Made by a program: the position numbers and the translations under genes
Assembly (NCBI GenBank): GCA_902806565.1
Contig: CADCXA010000043.1
Location: forward strand, 186,001-250,000
Reading direction: 5' to 3'
Source: Hypoxylon rubiginosum
Lineage: Eukaryota; Ascomycota; Sordariomycetes; Xylariales; Hypoxylaceae
Length of the DNA stretch: 64,000 nucleotides
Shown: piece after piece, positions 47,164-59,920 of the stretch
Position numbering within the stretch: position 1 is the stretch's first letter
Layout of the letters: every line of letters begins with the position of its first letter
The notes under the pieces: generated by a model
The model's database searches: none
Told to the model about the DNA's origin: nothing
The model's input: only the letters and a program-made list of their open reading frames with translations

Positions 47164-47757
47164 ATTGGTGGGTAGGGCTAGTAATCGAGCTTTAGAACTG
47201 AACTATTAAATGGAGTATCGAGGTGTCGAATCAAGAATAATGGTGTCTTCATAGGTAAAGAGGTCTACTTTATATAGCGTCTTAGTGGGTTTGATAAGTC
47301 CGAATATGAATTAGTGTTGAAGATGGTCAGGAGGAGCATGAATCAGCATAAGCAACACACCGGAATGGCATATCCGATTTCATAAAATATGATGCTTCTT
47401 TATTAGAGGAGGGAGGCTGAATCTATTTTGTGTTACCCCAAATGCAGTTCCACGGATATTAATGCGTTAAGTCCAGGTATATAGTTGCTTTTTCATAACT
47501 CGTGTAACAGGAATGGAATTATGTTCACCATCCGAATGCACGTGCGTAAAATGATACCGAGTCGTCACCGTTTGAGTCGAACCCAAACAGTTGCAGGTTG
47601 CCCTCTTTAGCCACTTTATCTGAAGGGTTTGTCGCATTTTACGACTGCTTTTCCCAGATCGAAACCCAATGTGTAGCTCGCCTGAATTCTCAAACGCATT
47701 GTTGCTGTTGTTCTTGTATATGAAGACGCAATCTACGAAGAACACCTGCGCTTAGCC
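47164..47757. promoter_or_regulatory. Divergent promoter of the reductase and the disrupted transporter
   Basis: A 594-base interval between the two start codons. A 92-residue frame on the minus strand (47467-47745) has no domain. No operator motif recognised. Confidence 0.45.
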
Positions 47758-48937
47758 ATGGCGACAGACGTGAGCCAGCATGAAAAAGGCTGGACATCTT
47801 CTAACTCCAAGATCCCACAAGAACACTTCGATGGCGTCTCCGACCAAGTCCATGCAGAGGCTGTTGGTCCTCAAGCTCAGCTATCGCAGCGGAGGAATTC
47901 CGATGCCATTGTCTCTTGGGACGGCGACGACGACCCCGAGAATCCCTATAATTGGCCAGCATGGCGGACCAACACATACGCTGCGTTGCTGAGTCTGCTA
48001 GCTTTCTTAATTCCACTGGCTTCATGTACGTCTTGACCTACATGTCGATATCTCGAACTTTGCTGAACTAATATCTCAGCTATAATTGCACCTGGTGTAC
48101 CGGCCATCATGGCAGAATTCGGGAGCGACAGTCCAGTGCTCTCGGCGCTTGTTGTTTCCATCTACGTTCTAGGGGTACGTCAAGATGTGCTCAAAGTACT
48201 GTGGCTTTATAAACTCTACATAACTGACTCGATATGCCTTACAGCTAGGAATCGGCCCCTTACTCTTCGCGCCTCTATCCGAGATATACGGCCGCGTTAT
48301 AATCTTCCATATTTCCAACCTCGGATTCGTTGCTTTTCATGTTGCGTGTGCTTTAGCACCCTCGCTCGGCTCCTTGATCGCCTTCCGCTTCCTCGCCGGC
48401 TTCTTCGGTTCCTGCCCGCCTACCAACGGCGGCGCCTCCATCGCCGACATGGTACCGCAACACCGACGAGGCGTATTCATGGCTGGATTCGCAATCGGGC
48501 CAGTTTTCGGCCCGGTAATCGGTCCCGTTGCTGGTGGCTTTCTCTCAACTGCAGCTGGATGGCGGTGGGTCTTTTGGCTGGTGACAATTGCCGGCGGGGC
48601 CATCGGCATCGCGGTGCTGTTCCTCGCCAAGGAGACGTACGCACCCGTTATCCTGCAGCGCAAGGTTGTCCGACTCCGCCAGCAGACGGGCAAACCCTAT
48701 CTTCGCCACGCTCTTGATACGGGCTTGAGCCCTGCAGCCCGGCTGAAGCATAGTTTTGTGCGACCTATGAAACTCCTCGTGCTGTCCCCTATCGGTGCTA
48801 TTAGCGCCGTCTACATGGCCGTCGTTTATGGATATCTATATCTCATGTTTTCCTCCATCACCCAAGTTTTCCAAGAGACCTACGGCTTCACACCCAATCT
48901 TGCCGGTCTTGCATTTCTTGGATTAGGTGTCGGCTCC

Positions 48938-49260
48938 TGTAACAAGGGTCTGTATCAAAGATTTAAAATAGCTTCAATTTAATATAATAATCTTTACAGG
49001 TCTTAAGGTCCTTAATTTCTTTTAATTTAAATAGGAATCTAAGGCCTTATTTATATTTTAAAATTACTACTTAATTTTTACCTTATTATTATTTTAAGCG
49101 TTTAATTAATATATATTAATTTTATTATTTTAATTTAAGTTATTTTTATTTATTTAACTTTAATTAATTTATATATTAATATATAAAATACGTGTTTATT
49201 AAAATTTATAATTATAAGTTTTTTTAATTAAATAAACTATTTAAATTAAATTATATAATA
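48938..49260 (+). repeat. 5' LTR of the retrotransposon (323 bases)
   Basis: Matches the solo LTR at 29867-30189 base for base apart from transitions. The first 25 or so bases keep most C/G, and the inner part has lost nearly all of it: where the solo copy reads CGTGTGACA at its end, this copy reads ATATAATA. Confidence 0.95.
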
Positions 49261-52200
49261 TTAACTTTTTTTTTTTTAAGTTTTATTTTAAGATATTATT
49301 TTATAAATATAAAGGTTTATAAGTTTTTTTAATTATTATTAATAAAAGTTTTTAATAAAATATTTAGTTTTTTTATTAAATAAATAATTATAAGGTTTTT
49401 AAATTTAATGTTTTTTAATAAATTATTTTTTTTATTTAATTAAATATTTTATTTTTTTTAAGTTTTTTATAAAGTTTTTTATTTTTTTTTATTTAATAGT
49501 TTTTTATTTTAATTAAAGTTATTTTTTATAAAATTTAATTAAAATTAAATAATACTTAATTATTAATATAATAAAATTTAATAAAAAAAATATAAAATAA
49601 ATTATAAATTCTTTAGTTTTTAAAAAATATAAATTTTATAATAATTAAAAAAATTATTTTCTAGATTTTAAAAAGTTTTAATATTTTTTAGTTTAATTTT
49701 TTTATAGGTTTTTTTAATTTTACGTTTTTAATATTTAATATAATTAATTGTTTTTTAATATATTTAAAATTTTTAACGTGTTTTTTATTTATTTAAGTTT
49801 TTATTTAATATTGGTTTTATTTAAAATATTTTTAAGTATTTTTTTAAATTTAAATTATTTAATAAAAATAAAAATAGTTTTTTAAGTTTTTAAATATTTT
49901 AAATAAAAAATTATACGTTATAAAATAATAATTATAATTAATATAAAAAAATATTATATAAAAAAAAAAAAAATTATATTATTATAAATAAATTTAATTA
50001 TAAAAAGTAGGTTTTTTTAATTGTTTATTTTATAGTTAATAAATAATTATAAATAAATTTTAAAAATTTAATTAAATTATTTAATTTAATTATTAATTTA
50101 AAAATAAAAAACTATATTTATATAAAATTTAATATTTATTAGTTTAAAAAAGTTTTTTTATAAATATATTATAAATTTAAAGTTTTTATTAAAAATAATA
50201 TTTAATAATATATTATATAATTTTTAATATTTTTTAATAAAAATTTTAATAAAATTATTAGTTTTTTTTATTTTTATTTTAAAAGAAATAAAGTAAGTTA
50301 TTTTTATAAAAAAATTTATTATTATTTATATAAAATTATATTTATTTAATAATAATAAGTTTATAATAAAATTTATTATAATAATATATTAAAATTTATA
50401 ATAAAGTTTTATAAATTAAAAAAAACTATAAAATATATGTTTTAGAATTTTATTTTTTTAATATTTTAAGTATTTTTTAACGTATTTTTTAATTATATTT
50501 TTTAAATTAAACTATTAAAAGTTATAAATAATAAATTTTATAGTTTTATTTATTTTTATATAATTAATAATATATATATTATACTTAAATTTTATAATTT
50601 TTTATTATAAAATTGTTAGTATTTATAAGTGGTTTTTATAATAAAGTAAATTATTTTATATTTTTATATTTTTTTTTAGTTAAGTTTTTTATTTTAAATA
50701 AATAAGATTTTTTAACGTAACTTTTTTAAAATTCTTTATAAATTTTAATAATTATTATAATGTTTTAAAATTATAAAATTATTTTAATATAAATAAAATA
50801 ATAGTTAAAATAATAAATATAGTTTTTTATAAATATAAAAAATATTTTTTTTATAAAACCGAAATAATTAATTAGTTTTTAACTTTTTTTTTTTTTTAAA
50901 ACAATATTATAATAATTTAAATAAAATATTAGTTTTTTTATTTAAATATCCCGGTTAATAATTAATAATAAATTAATATAAAACAAATTATTAAATTTAT
51001 TAAGTTTATTTTTAGTTTAATATTTTAATAATAATAAAATAAAAAAAGTTTTAATAATTAAAATAAACTTTAATTTAATAACATGCTTTTTTAAAATATT
51101 ATTTTTATTTTTTAAAAAAGTTAATAATATTTAATAGTTTTTTATTATAAATTTTATAGTTTATTTTAATTAAGTTTAATTTTTAAAAATAAAATATTAT
51201 AAAATAGAATTTTCTTGTTTTATTTTTTTAAAATAAAACTAATTTTATTATAAAATTTAAAACGTTTATTTTAATATAAGTAATTAAGTTTAAGTTAAAA
51301 TAAGCGAAAATTAAAACGGTTATAAATTAATTTTTTAATGTTTTAAAAGCGATTAATATTAATTTTATTTATTTTTAGTTTTTTTTATTTTTTTTATTAA
51401 CATTTATTAAAAGTTTAATTATTATTAAAAAGTTATAAATAAAATATTAATAAAAGTTTATAAATTTTATAAATTACTAGTATTTTTTAAAGTTAGTTAA
51501 GTTTTTTTATTTTTAGATGTTTTTAATTTTATTTAAATTTATTAATATATTATTAATTTTAATAATATATTTTAAAAATTTGATTTTTTAAACTTTTAAA
51601 AATATTTTTTTAGTGATATAATTAAATGGTGTTTTATTAGTTATTTAAAAACTTTTTTTATTAAAATATTATGTTTTTTTTAAGTGTTTTTATAAATAAG
51701 AATATTATTAAAATAAATAAATATATTAATATTAATTAAGTTTTAAAAAATATTATTTATTATAATTTAAAAAGTTGTTAAAATATTAATAAATTTAAAA
51801 AATATTATTAGATATTTATATAAATTATATTTATATTTAAAAACTGTTTTTTATTTGTTTTTTTCTTTAATTTATATAAAGTTAAATTTAAACTTAAAGT
51901 TAATTTTAATGAAAAATTTAACGGTTTTAAATTATATTTAAAGTTTTATAATTAAAAAAATTAAATAATAAATTAATATAATAATAACATTAAATTTTTA
52001 ATAGTTAATAATAAGTTATAATAAATTTTTTAAATTTATTTTTTTAATAAATATTATTAAAATAATATATAATAAAATAAATTTTTTAATTTTTTTTATA
52101 TTAATTATTTTTTTTAATTAAAGCTTTAAAGTAAATAATTTCTTTTTATTTATAATATAAAAAGGTTTTTAAAAAATGTTTTTTTTTTATAAAAGTTTAT

Positions 52201-55200
52201 AATATAATTTTAAAGTTAATAATTAAAAAATTATTATTTTACTTTTTAAATTATAATTAAATAAAATTCTTAGAATTTTTTAAAAACGTTTTTAAGTGTT
52301 TTTTAAGTATTTATTTAAATTATAATTAAAATAAAAAAAGGTGTTAATAAATTTATTAAAACCTTATTTATATAATTCTTTTTATAGTATTTAAAAATAA
52401 ATTAAATTTTTTAAATTTAAAAGAAAAAATAAACCAGTTAATATTATTTAAATTATTATTAAAAAAAATAATATTATATTCCTTATTTAAATTAATAAAT
52501 TTAAAATTAAAACAAGTAAAATAATTTTTTTAATATTATAATATAAAAGTTTTTAAATAAAACTTATTTTTTTATTTAAATATTAAAATATTAAAATTTA
52601 TTATTAGTTAAAAATATTATTATTTATAAATAAAGATTTTTTATTAACACGTTTTAAAAAAAAATATAACTGGTATATTATTTTTTATATTTATAAGTAT
52701 TTTTATTTAATATTTCTTATTATTATAAATAAATATTATTTTATAAATAAATTAGGTTTTAAAATATAATTTAAAAGTTAATTTATTAAAAATTAAAAGT
52801 TTTTTATAATTTATAATTTAATATATTAAAAAAATATATAAAAGTTTATTAATATTTTTTATAACTTTATATTTTTTTTTAATTTTAGTTATTTAGTAAA
52901 TAAAATTTATTATAATTTTTATATTTTAATTAAAATAAATTTATTATTAAGTTATTAATTTTTTATTAATATAATAAAATAATTATTTAAAAATTTAAAT
53001 TAAAGTTTTTTTTTTTAATAATTTTTAAGAAAAAAAACTTTGTTAAAATTAAGTTAATTTTTATTTTTTTTATAAATATAAAAACTAATATTATATTATT
53101 ATTAGATTTTTATTTTATAAAAGTAATTTTTCTTAAAATTATAAGTAATTTTTTTTTATTAATATTTTTTTTTATAAAATAAAATAAAATATTATAATTA
53201 TTTTTTTTATAATATTAATATAAGTATTTGTTTTTTTTATGTTAATTAATATTTATTTAATTAATTTTTTATAAAACTTTTTTATTAAAAACTTAATGTT
53301 TATTTTTAAAATTAAGTTAATTATTATTTATTTATTAATTTTACTTTTTTAAAAATTAATAGTTTAATTTTAATTATTTTATTATTAAATTAAGCTTGTT
53401 TTTTTTTAATATATTAAAGTTTATAAATATGTTTTTATAAATTTATTTGACTTTTTAAATAATATTAATAAATTTTTTATTATTATTTAAAAGATTTTTT
53501 TAATAAGAATATATTAGTTTAATAATTTTATTTAATAAAGTTTTAATAATATAGTTTTAAAAAATAATTTTAAATTATTAAATTAATTTATTAAGGTTTA
53601 ATATTTTAATAAAATATTAAATTATATTTTTATAGTATTTAAATTTAAATATTTTTTTTAAATTATAATGTTTTTTTAAAAGGTTTTTAAAATATTTTTT
53701 TAAAGTAAGTTTATAATTTATTTAAAAATTTAAAAATTTTATTTATTTTATTATTTATAATTTTTATTAATATTATATTTAAACTTTTTTTATTAATAAA
53801 AACTTTATTTAATTAATATAATAATAATTTTTTAAAAAGTTTTTTATATATATTTTTATATATAATTTTATTTTTAAATATTAAAATTAAAACTTAAAAA
53901 AGTTCTTATTATTATAAATAATAAATTTATTAAAATATATAAAATTAATAATAGTAAAAATAAAACGAATTAATTATTTAAATATTTAAATTAATTTATT
54001 TTTTAATGTGGTTAAAAAAGTTAATTTAATATATAAAATATAAAAAAATAACGGCTTTTATAAAAGTTTTAATAATAATTTATTTTTTTTATTATTAGAA
54101 TTATTTAAATTATTATTAAGATTATTAAAAAAAGGTGGTAAATTATTTTTTTTATTTTCTTTAAATATAAAAGGTTTAGTTTAAATAAAATTAAATTAAA
54201 TTTAAATATTAATAATAGTTTTTTTAACTTAGTTAGTTTATAAAGTTTAAATAAATAATTAATTTTTTATTTTTATTTTTAAATTAAAATATATAAATAA
54301 AAAATAAGTGTTAAAAATAATATTAATTTAAATTAATTATTAAAAGTTTAGTTTAAATATAATTTGTTTTTTTATATTTTTAAATATTAATTATATATTA
54401 ATTAATTAATTAATAGTTAATTATTTAATAAATTTAATAAAAATAATTTTAATATATATTTAAAAATTTAATAGTTACTTTTAAAAAACTTAATTTAATT
54501 AAATTAAATTAATATATTTTTAAGTAAGTAGTTTATTAATTTAAAGGTTTTTAATAATAATTTATTTAATGATTTTATTTTAAGTTTTTTTATAAATATT
54601 AAAATTAATATATAATAATTTTAAAATTAAATATTATTTTTAAGTAATTTAAATTAATTTATTAATTATAATTTATTATATAATATTATTATTTATAAAT
54701 TTAACGATGGTTTTTTAAATTTATTATAAAAATATTTAGTTAAATTATTTAATTTAATATTTAAAATTAATAATTTAAATAGTTAATATTTTAATTTTTA
54801 TATTATATATTTAAATAATAATATTATAAATTATATAAAAAGTATTATAGTTTTTATAAATTTTTTAGTTTTTTTAATAAATAAAATTTATTTAAGTAAC
54901 TAAGGTTTAAATAATATTATAAAAGTTTTATATTTAAATATAAAATTATAAAATTTATTTTAAAAAATTAATAATAATAATATTAAATATAATAAAGTTA
55001 AAAGTATTTTTTATAATTAATTTATAATTTTAAAATTAATAAAATATAAAAGTTAAATTTTTAAGTTAAAATGTTATTTTTATTTTAATAAGTTTTTAAA
55101 TAATAAAAAGAAAATTAAGTTTAATAGGAAATTTTTTAACTTTTTAATAAGAAAAAAATAAAAAAGATTTTTATTAATATTATTTATATAAAAAGTTAAT

Positions 55201-55433
55201 TAATTAAAAGGTTTTTTTAATTAAAAGGATTTTAAATTTAGATTTTTTAAAAAATAAAATAGTTTTTTTTATTTTAATAGTTTTAAAGTAAAATATAATA
55301 AAGTTATTAATAAAAATAATAATAATATAAAATTATAAAAAAATTATATTAAAATAATAGTGTAAATTATTTTAAAAAAAATGTTTTTTAATAGTGGTAA
55401 AAAAGTATTATTTATTAGAAAAAAAAGTTTTAA

Positions 55434-55464
<31 letters not shown>

Positions 55465-55556
55465 TAAAATAAAAAAGTTTTAAAATATTTAATATTTTAA
55501 AAGTTTTTATTAATTATTTAAGTTTAATATAGTTTTTAAAAAAAATAAAAATTATT

Positions 55557-55879
55557 TATAATAAAAGTTTATATTAAAAATTTAAAATAATTTTAATTTA
55601 ATATAATAATTTTTATAAGTTTTAAAGTTTTTAATTCTTTTTAATTTAAATAAAAATTTAAAGCTTTATTTATATTTTAAAATTATTATTTAATTTTTAT
55701 TTTATTATTATTTTAAGTGTTTAATTAATATATATTGGTTTTATTGTTTTAATCTAAGTTATTTTTATTTATTTAACCTTAGTTAACTCACATATTAATA
55801 TATAGGATACGCGTTTACCAAGATCTGTGACCATGGGTTTCTTTAATCAGGTGAGCCACTCGGATCGAGCCGTGTGATA
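55557..55879 (+). repeat. 3' LTR of the retrotransposon (323 bases)
   Basis: Starts TATAATAAAAG (solo copy: TGTGACAAAGG) and ends CGTGTGATA. The outer 90 bases, from about GGATACGCG, retain most C/G, while the inner two thirds are A/T-converted. This shows mutation density falling towards the single-copy flank. Confidence 0.95.
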
Positions 55880-56364
55880 GCTCCATCATCGGCATTGCTG
55901 TTGTTAGCCTAACCTCAGACCGGCAGATCAGGAAACAGATGGAAGCTACCGGGAGCGCGAAGCCCGAGGTTCGGGTTCAGACAGTACCCATCGGAAACAT
56001 CCTCTTACCCGCAGGCCTTTTCATGTATGGCTGGACAGCTGAATATCATGTTCACTGGATTGCTCCCATTATTGGGATGGCATTGGTCGGAATCGGTAAC
56101 GTCATCATATTCATGTCCATAATCTTATATCTTGTCGATGCCTTCACCGTTTACTCCGCAAGCGCGCTGGCAGCCAACACGATTATCAGGTCCCTCGGCG
56201 GTGCCTTTCTTCCACTCGCGGGATTGAGTCTATTTGCCAGATTGGGCGTGGGATGGGGCAACAGCCTCTTGGGCTTTATAGCTGTGGGCCTATTGCCGGT
56301 TCCATTTCTTTTCTTGAAGTACGGGGAAATGCTAAGAAAACGGTATGAGATTAAGGACCTATAG

Positions 56365-57320
56365 ATTCGGGGCAATGTTAGTGAATAAACTAATTTCTAA
56401 CTTGGCTCCCAACGATTTCATCTTGACTATCGTTGCCCTCCTTTCTTATTATCGGATATTGAACATGAATGGCATCTTCGTCCCGGCGAGGAATTGCGGG
56501 TTTTCTTTTCCGAGGGGTTGGATACCTCTGCTTGCCGCGGGGTCTCGTGAACTTGCCCGTCCAGAAGAATGCTTGCAATAGGAGAAACAGGCGGCGAGAA
56601 GGCTAGTTGCGCCGAGGAGTCGGGTGCTGATCCCGGCGAGGTCATATATCATGCATAACGTCACGGACTATTTGGTTGCGTCGTACTTCCAGAGGAGGAT
56701 CTGCGTCTTTTTATCGCCCTTCTTTCAAGATATGAGCTATCGTTCACATAGTCAACTCTCTTATGTGAGTAAAACTATGAGAACTTAATAAGGACATACC
56801 TTCCATTGTTAGTTGGCTATGGCTGCTGATATATTGAGGGGGGGTTCTTGTACGTTAGCTTGCTCTTATCTATACTCGCATCGTAAGTTCGACATAACGT
56901 GACGCATTTGCTGTAAATTACCTGGAAAATGTAAATGTAATGATCTGGGTGCTTGCGAAATGGCGGCCGGGGCAAATGACAGTCTTGGTATTCCTTGTTC
57001 TTGGAGGCTGCTCATGGGCTGAGCTGAGCAGAACAGGGAGGGAAGACAAGACTTGGCATCGTTTCGTCTTTCATAAGGCTAGCCTGCTTTTCAGGATGCC
57101 AGTTGGTTGATATTCCCCGTTTCCCAGGCACCTAGCAGTTATCTAAACATGCTTGCACTAAAGCTCAAGAGCTTCAACTCATGGCATGACTATGGTCTGA
57201 AGCTTAGCCACCCCTATCATAGACCGATAGAATGGAACATGACTGTATTTGGCAGGTTTCTGTCTTGCGTATTCGGTTTATATCATGTTGTCATGATATC
57301 CATCCTATTTTTAGGGTGGG
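56365..57320. other. Intergenic between the transporter remnant and RNase H
   Basis: Open frames here have no recognisable domain. Nothing else seen. Confidence 0.45.
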
Positions 57321-58293
57321 CTAGAAACCCTTCACATCTACCCACTCTTCGTACGATGTATCCTCCGACGCAGCATTCTTCGCAGCCGCGTCCGCCGTCT
57401 CGTTCCATTCTCTCGGAATTCTCCAGAAGCGGATAGAGAGCCCTGCGTCGTCCCACTTCTCAACCTCGCCGAGAAGCATTTCCCACAAGTCTCTGTTCTT
57501 GACATCTGCGTTCGCATTCGTCTTCCAGCCATTGTTAACCCACGTCCTCGCCCACTTCGTAGAGCCTTCGACCACGTACTCCGAGTCGGTGGCGATGGTC
57601 ATGGTGCGAATACCTTCGCCGGGCCAGTGTCGAAAGCGCAGGGCCGCGATAACGGCACGAAGCTCAGCCCTATTGCTGCTCTGGACTCCCTCGTCGCCAA
57701 AGGGGCCCTTATTCTCCAGTCGATTGGACACGATTGCCGGCTCACCCGAGAGTCCCATTCCGTGGACGAACGCCCAGCCGGCCCTGGGATTTGGTTGACC
57801 ATTATTCAAGCATGCGCCATCGGTCAATATGAGAGCTGATCGGCGTTCATCGCGGTGGATGTATCTGACAATGCAAGTTAATGTCTCGTCTGGGAGATGG
57901 GTTTCATCTAGGCAGCCCATACCTGAACCCGTTTGGGTATCTTGTACTGTGAAATAGTTCTGTTGGACGAATTGAACCTGTCGGAGGAGTGAATCTGGTA
58001 GGGAATACTTTGCCAGTGCCTCTTTTCTTTTCTGTGCCATCACGAGGGACCCGAGTATTACCAGGGTTGGTGCTGGATCCGTCATCTTCGTCATCTTCAT
58101 CTTCGTCGTCTTCGGAATCAGTCGAAGGGTCGTTCATCTCGCTGTAATCCGTGCAGCACTTTCCGCAATAGACCAAGCCGTGGGGGCCGCAAACGATTCG
58201 GCCGTCAGGCAGCTCGCATGGGCCCTCTTCATCATCGCTGCTCGATGGGCCAAGAGGGTATAAACCCTGGGCAAGATACCATCCGAGAGGCAT
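57321..58293 (-). CDS. Ribonuclease H (RNase HI type)
   Basis: Cleaves the RNA strand of RNA-DNA hybrids. Exons on minus: 58293-57923 and 57864-57321, giving 304 residues. The intron has a GTATGG donor and GTCAG acceptor, and removing it joins YPNGFR to YIHRDERR. Catalytic acidic residues: Asp139 in LTDGACLNN, Glu in SNRAELRAVIAAL, Asp in ATDSEYVV and the last Asp in NETADAAAKNA. The N-terminal 50 residues hold CGPHGLVYCGKCC, a small probable zinc-binding cluster (Cys/His) found in place of the hybrid-binding domain of other eukaryotic RNase H1 proteins. An acidic linker (DEDEDDEDD) separates it from the catalytic domain. No mitochondrial presequence is obvious. Confidence 0.93.
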
Positions 58294-59006
58294 TCTGACA
58301 GTTTTCTAATGGCAAACGGATGGCAATGAGCTAAGAGCCTTTGCTTAGAAAGTCAAGATGAAATAATGTAAAGTTGACGCGCGACTGTGGTCCAATATAA
58401 ATGGGCTGAAAAGTGGCTCTATTACCTGTGCGACACCTGCTGCACCTGTCAAAAAAGGTACGCCATAATTACAGGGGAGCTTAGTGAGATAAATATAGAG
58501 GTTAGTGGATAGGGATCCTGTAATTGATGCAGCCGTGAGCAATCTAGCTGATGACAAAGCACAAACTTTTGTCTGTAAACGCATGGACAAACCATCACGG
58601 ACGTGCGCCATTCAATGCCGATAGCGGTCTTAGGCATACAAGATTCACTTCCGGCAATCTAAAGTGCAAGAGGAGATATAAAAACTAAAAGATTAATACG
58701 TTCGACAAGCCGCCCACGCAAGCTTGAATTACATACTACAACAAAGCCAAGAAAATTGACAAAATCTCCGGCGTTATCTTTCCTCGCTCCACTGAACCCC
58801 TATTCCTACCAAGACCGCCATTTTTCGAAAATATGTATGAGAGGTTGGCAGAACCACTTAACAAGTGAATCTTGTATTGTATTTGGCTTAAAATATGGTT
58901 GGATCTTCTTGCTAATCTTTGTATTTTCCAAAAAAAAAATTTTTTGGCGGTACCTATGAGCAGAGTGAAAGTCCGTCGCCCGCAATACCCCACCGTCTCG
59001 AAACGC
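58294..59006. other. Intergenic
   Basis: Lies between the RNase H start and the 3' end of the opsin-like gene. Frames are short and domainless. An A9/T6 run occurs near 58930-58945. Confidence 0.45.
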
Positions 59007-59920
59007 TCAGACGACCGAGACGTTACCACCGGTAGGCGAAACAATTTGCTTTTCCGGTAAGGCCGTAGCGTGGGGATCGAACCGGGACTCGCTGACGGCG
59101 AGGTGCAGCCTTGTCCAATCCCACTTGCGCCCGAAAACCACGAACCCGAAGCCCACCACCGGTACCAGCAGCACATCCAGGACGCCGAAGAAGATGGAGC
59201 CCCCTGTAACACCGATGGTACTGCTACCGTCGCTAAGTCCGAACGCAACGGGGTACAGCAGCCACAGCAGATTGGCCCAGCCAGCCAGGATCATGTAGTC
59301 GCGACTAACATCCAACCGTCCGGCGGCCTCCCGGCTCTCGTTGAGGGTGCTCATGGCGAGAATGACGTAGGCAAGCGTGCCGAAGGCGAAGAAACCCCAC
59401 CTGTAGCTGGTTGGGGTGTAGGCGGCGGCGAGGTAGGTAAGGACCCAGAGCCAGGTGATGGCGACGTTGGTGAAGATGGTGGTCCACGAGACGCCCGAGA
59501 GCAGGCCGAGCGCGAGGGCGACGGACGGGAAGGAGACGACCTAGTTGATGTACCGGACGTAGAACAGCTGATGCGTCGCGCCGGAGTCGTCTCGGATGGC
59601 GCTCCAGCCTAGGTCGGAGGCTTGGGCGAAGTAGGTCACTGAACCGACTAGGAGGACGACGGTGAACAGGTAGTGGAAGACCCTGTTGCTCTCGGGGGCG
59701 GTGAAGCAGATAACTAGAAGGCCAAGCTATAAATGAAGAATATGTGTTAGTCTATCAGGGTAACGGATAGGTGATAAATGGAATCAAAGCTTACGAAAGC
59801 TACTATATAAATGGCCGTTACGGCCCAAAGCCAATCCGACCCGTGTACGGAGAGAGCCGAATCAACACCGACTGGAGGGTTGATGCTGAGAGCATCATTT
59901 CCTCGGGGTAATATAAACAT
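59007..59920 (-). pseudogene. Microbial-opsin-like membrane protein (HSP30/ORP group) with one in-frame stop
   Basis: Seven-helix protein of the fungal opsin-related family. Exons on minus 59920-59795 and 59726-59007 would encode 281 residues. Landmarks: SDWLWAVTAIYIVAF (helix A), LFYVRYIN then VVSFPSVALALGLLSGVSW (helix C), WLWVLTYLAAAYTPTSYRWG, and GVLDVLLVPVVGFGF (helix G). The frame is open throughout except for TAG at 59541-59543, exactly where relatives have Trp in YINWVVSFPS. A single change in TGG would account for it, and on the plus strand it reads as CpA to TpA. Helix G lacks the retinal-binding lysine, as in HSP30/ORP proteins, so even intact it would not be a photoreceptor. It could be a recent pseudogene or a sequence error. 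Confidence 0.85.

Larger units (their letters stand above)
48938..55879 (+). mobile_element. Full-length LTR retrotransposon, saturated with RIP mutations
   Basis: 6,942 bases, bounded by GCTCC target duplications (48933-48937 and 55880-55884), with 323-base LTRs at each end. The left end begins TGTAACAAGGG; the right end is CGTGTGATA, where the family end is CGTGTGACA (a C-to-T change). The interior of about 6.3 kb is almost entirely A/T and has no surviving gag or pol frame, so I cannot say whether it is copia- or gypsy-type. Element size and LTR length suit either. Orientation is taken from the LTRs, which have the same sense as the solo LTR. Confidence 0.95.
47758..56364 (+). pseudogene. 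MFS drug/metabolite transporter disrupted by an LTR retrotransposon
   Basis: Originally a 12-helix DHA1-type major facilitator of 511 codons. Coding segments: 47758-48025, 48080-48174, 48245-48937, then the element, then 55885-56364. The first half shows a hydrophilic N-terminus with NPYNWP, helix 1, the helix 2-3 loop motif LSEIYGR and PTNGGASIADM. The second half resumes at an Ile-Ile-Gly helix and continues through IGNVIIFMSIILYLVDA to a basic C-terminus. The insertion lies after codon 352, within a membrane helix. Skipping the element and one 5-base duplication leaves a frame with no stop and the expected family length. As it stands the protein would end a few codons into the LTR, so it is almost certainly inactive. 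No other disabling change is visible. Confidence 0.95.

Noticed and set aside
48938..55879. Large A/T block as a giant intron of the transporter gene
   Set aside because: LTRs, TG...TA/CA-type ends and a 5-base duplication show an inserted retrotransposon; fungal introns are not this size and no suitable splice sites frame it.
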